Shown in pieces: positions 21,131 to 23,226 of a DNA stretch of 23,226 nt; position 1 is the stretch's first letter, and every line of letters starts with the position of its first letter. This DNA is from Caulobacteraceae bacterium UBA5005 (lineage in GTDB: Bacteria; Pseudomonadota; Alphaproteobacteria; Caulobacterales; Caulobacteraceae). Both the position numbers and the translations under genes were made by a program. The notes beneath the pieces were generated by a model. It saw only the letters and a program-made list of their open reading frames with translations. It did not search any database and was not told the DNA's origin. The stretch spans positions 1 to 23,226 of the forward strand of contig DGYN01000072.1 of NCBI GenBank assembly GCA_002398405.1, read 5' to 3'.

Positions 21131-23226
21131 ATGAAACCTGCCGCCGCCGCCCTTGCGGCCGTCCTCGCCCTCTCCTCAGTGGCCTTCCCTGCCATGGCCG
21201 ACAAGCTCCCACCGCAGCGCGTCTACGACAGCCCGGACCTCTCCGGCCCCCGCGCCCGCGGCGTGAAGCTGTCGCCCGACGGCAAGGCGGTGACCTACAT
21301 CAAGACCCGCGTCGACGACCTGCTGGTCACCGACTTGTGGATCGCAGACGTGGCCGGCGGCGATCCACGCCTGCTGCTCGACGGCAAAAAGCTCGCCCCC
21401 GCCGCGCGCGAACTCTCCGAGGCCGAGAAGGCCAGGCGCGAGCGGGCCGGCGTCGCCACCCGCGGCGTGGTCGACTACGAGTGGGACAGCCAGGCCCGGC
21501 TGATCCTCGCCCCGGTGGAAGGCGACCTGTGGGTCTATGACGTGGCCGCCGGCCAGGCCCGCCAGCTCACCCACAGCGCTGCCGACGAGATCGACGCCAA
21601 GGTCTCGCCCAAGGGCGGCTTCGTCTCCTTCGTGCGCGACGACAACCTCTACATCGTGCCCGCCGCCGGCGGCGCGGAGCGCGCGCTCACCAAGGGCGGG
21701 ACCGAACTCAAGAGTTGGGGCACGGCCGAGTTCATCGCCCAGGAGGAGATGGACCGCCACACCGGCTACTGGTGGAGCCCGGACGACAGCAAGATCGCCA
21801 TCGCCTTCGTCGACCAGACCGGCGTCGACATCGTCGACCGCCCCGAGGTGAACGCCGCCGGCGCCAACGTGGTGCCGCAGCGCTATCCCCGCCCAGGCCG
21901 CCCGAACGCCAAGGTCGACCTTTACGTCCAGCCGCTGAGCGGGCCGCGGGTGAAGGTGGACCTGGGGGACAACGCCGACATCTACCTGGCCCGGGTGAAC
22001 TGGTCGAAGGACGGCAGGACGCTCTATGTCCAGCGGCAGTCGCGCGACCAGCGCAAGCTGGACCTGCTGGCGATCGACCCGGCGACCGGCCAGGGCAAGG
22101 TGATCCTCACTGAGACCAGCCCGCACTGGGTGGACCTGAACGAGGACTTCCGCCTGCTGAAGGACGGGTCGTTCCTGTGGTCGTCGGAGGCCACCGGCTG
22201 GCGGCACATCTACCTCTACGATGCGACCGGCAAGCTGGTGCGCAAAGTCACCGCCGGCGAGTGGTCGGTGGCGCAGATCGAGGGCGTGGACGAGGCCACG
22301 TCCAGCGTCATCTTCTCCGCCAACATCGACACCCCTCTTGAGCGCCGAATCTATTCGGTCTCCTACGCCAAGCCCGGCAAGCCGAAGGCGCTGACGCCGG
22401 CCGGCGGACAGTGGGCGGTGACCGTCGCCGACACCGGCGGCGCCTTCGTCGGCACCTACAACGACCCGGACACCCCGCCCCAGACCGCGCTGTACCGCGC
22501 CGACGGGACCCGGGTGCGCTGGATCGAGGAGAACGCCCTGAAGGCCGGGCACCCGTTCCAGCCCTACGCCGATGGCCTGCGGGTTCCGACCTACGGGACC
22601 GTCAAGGCGGCGGACGGTTCGGACCTGCACTGGTCGATGCGGACGCCTGCGGGCTTCGATCCGGCCCGGAAGTACCCGGTGGTGGTCCAGGTCTACGGCG
22701 GCCCGGGGAACGCCCTGGTGACCAGGAGCTGGCATGCGCCGGAGGACCAGCTGTTCCTCGACCGCGGCTACATCCTGTTCAAGCTCGACAATCGCGGCAC
22801 GCCCAACCGCTCGGCAGCCTTCAAGACCGCCATCGACCGGCGGATGGGCCAGCTGGAGGTCGACGACCAGATCGTGGGCGCCCGCTATCTGCAGACCCTC
22901 CCCTACGTCGACAAGGCGCGCATCGGCGTCACCGGCTGGTCCTACGGCGGCTACATGACGCTGCTGCTGCTGACCGCGCCGGACACCCCGTTCAGCGCGG
23001 GCGTGGCGGGGGCGCCGGTCACCGACTGGGCGCTCTACGACACGCACTACACCGAGCGGTTCATGGGCACGCCAGCCGACAACGCGAAGGGCTATGCGGC
23101 GACCGAGCTGGTGGCGCGGATGCCGCGGCTGAAGCCGTCGTCGCTGCTGCTGATGCACGGGATGGCCGACGACAACGTCACCTTCGACCATTCCACGCGG
23201 GTGCTGTTCGCCCTGCAGGCCGCGGG
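21131..23226 (+). CDS. S9-family dipeptidyl-peptidase IV-like serine peptidase (3' end beyond window)
   Basis: The open frame gives 698 residues without a stop. A signal peptide (ALAAVLALSSVAFPAMA) precedes a beta-propeller domain with the DPP IV-type EFIAQEEMDRHTGYWWSPDD segment, whose Glu pair binds the substrate N-terminus. The alpha/beta-hydrolase domain follows (KYPVVVQVYGGPG; the nucleophile Ser in GWSYGGYMTLLLL near base 22938; the Asp in LMHGMADDNVTF near 23165). The catalytic His lies past the window edge; by family length about 40 residues are missing. It is likely a periplasmic or exported peptidase that removes Xaa-Pro dipeptides. The ribosome-binding site is weak. It is divergent from the DUF3297 gene. 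Confidence 0.92.
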   Translation, partial: MKPAAAALAAVLALSSVAFPAMADKLPPQRVYDSPDLSGPRARGVKLSPDGKAVTYIKTRVDDLLVTDLWIADVAGGDPRLLLDGKKLAPAARELSEAEKARRERAGVATRGVVDYEWDSQARLILAPVEGDLWVYDVAAGQARQLTHSAADEIDAKVSPKGGFVSFVRDDNLYIVPAAGGAERALTKGGTELKSWGTAEFIAQEEMDRHTGYWWSPDDSKIAIAFVDQTGVDIVDRPEVNAAGANVVPQRYPRPGRPNAKVDLYVQPLSGPRVKVDLGDNADIYLARVNWSKDGRTLYVQRQSRDQRKLDLLAIDPATGQGKVILTETSPHWVDLNEDFRLLKDGSFLWSSEATGWRHIYLYDATGKLVRKVTAGEWSVAQIEGVDEATSSVIFSANIDTPLERRIYSVSYAKPGKPKALTPAGGQWAVTVADTGGAFVGTYNDPDTPPQTALYRADGTRVRWIEENALKAGHPFQPYADGLRVPTYGTVKAADGSDLHWSMRTPAGFDPARKYPVVVQVYGGPGNALVTRSWHAPEDQLFLDRGYILFKLDNRGTPNRSAAFKTAIDRRMGQLEVDDQIVGARYLQTLPYVDKARIGVTGWSYGGYMTLLLLTAPDTPFSAGVAGAPVTDWALYDTHYTERFMGTPADNAKGYAATELVARMPRLKPSSLLLMHGMADDNVTFDHSTRVLFALQAA

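Noticed and set aside
21176..23191. About 671-codon open frame antisense to the S9 peptidase
   Set aside because: Its composition is His/Val/Gly-rich in the way expected of antisense to a GC-rich gene. The plus-strand peptidase has a signal peptide and catalytic motifs.

Overview
The window is a high-GC alphaproteobacterial chromosome segment, most likely from the family Caulobacteraceae (Caulobacter/Phenylobacterium type). This rests on the gene order (fliL-fliM divergent from flgF-flgG-flgA-flgH, followed by a block ending in dxs) and on a Caulobacter-style sigma-54 flagellar promoter with FlbD/ftr-like and IHF-like sites. I have no species-level evidence. There are no tRNA or rRNA genes, CRISPR arrays, insertion sequences or prophage genes that I can see, and no gene-free stretch longer than 300 bases.

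Region 1 (1-1335, minus strand): the start of a dihydroorotase-like amidohydrolase, a half-length O-antigen ligase/polymerase-like membrane protein, and an ORF whose N-terminal half is the DUF6468 protein expected after fliM but whose C-terminal half looks unrelated. This is the most irregular part of the window and may hold a rearrangement or assembly junction near 1333.

Region 2 (1335-6672): two divergent flagellar operons. The leftward one is fliL-fliM-DUF6468 (basal body and motor switch), with the genes overlapping by 1 and 4 bases. The rightward one is flgF-flgG-flgA-flgH (proximal rod, distal rod, P-ring chaperone, L-ring). The 230-bp gap between them holds a well-formed sigma-54 promoter, an IHF-like site and two FlbD/ftr-like repeats.

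Region 3 (6718-9270): a small predicted lipoprotein of unknown function, then an overlapping pair of bacterial PH-domain (DUF304; YdbS/YdbT-like) membrane proteins.

Region 4 (9203-13758, minus strand): a compact operon read HDAC-family deacetylase, histidine phosphatase, xseB, ispA, dxs. It supplies isoprenoid precursors (Dxs) and farnesyl diphosphate (IspA), plus the small subunit of exonuclease VII.

Region 5 (13833-16664): a VWA-domain protein, a secreted EF-hand protein, and a DUF2975 membrane protein with its small HTH partner behind a possible palindromic operator. A small three-helix membrane protein follows on the opposite strand. Two tail-to-tail gene pairs here share a CTAG tetranucleotide as both stop codons.

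Region 6 (16661-23226): a hybrid GAF/PAS histidine kinase, ArsC arsenate reductase, a PstS-like phosphate-binding lipoprotein, a DUF3297 protein, and a dipeptidyl-peptidase IV-type S9 peptidase cut by the window edge.

I found no convincing new defence or mobile system. The most notable signals are the odd DUF6468 fusion with its neighbours, the complete flagellar promoter architecture, and the palindrome/direct-repeat element upstream of the DUF2975-HTH pair.
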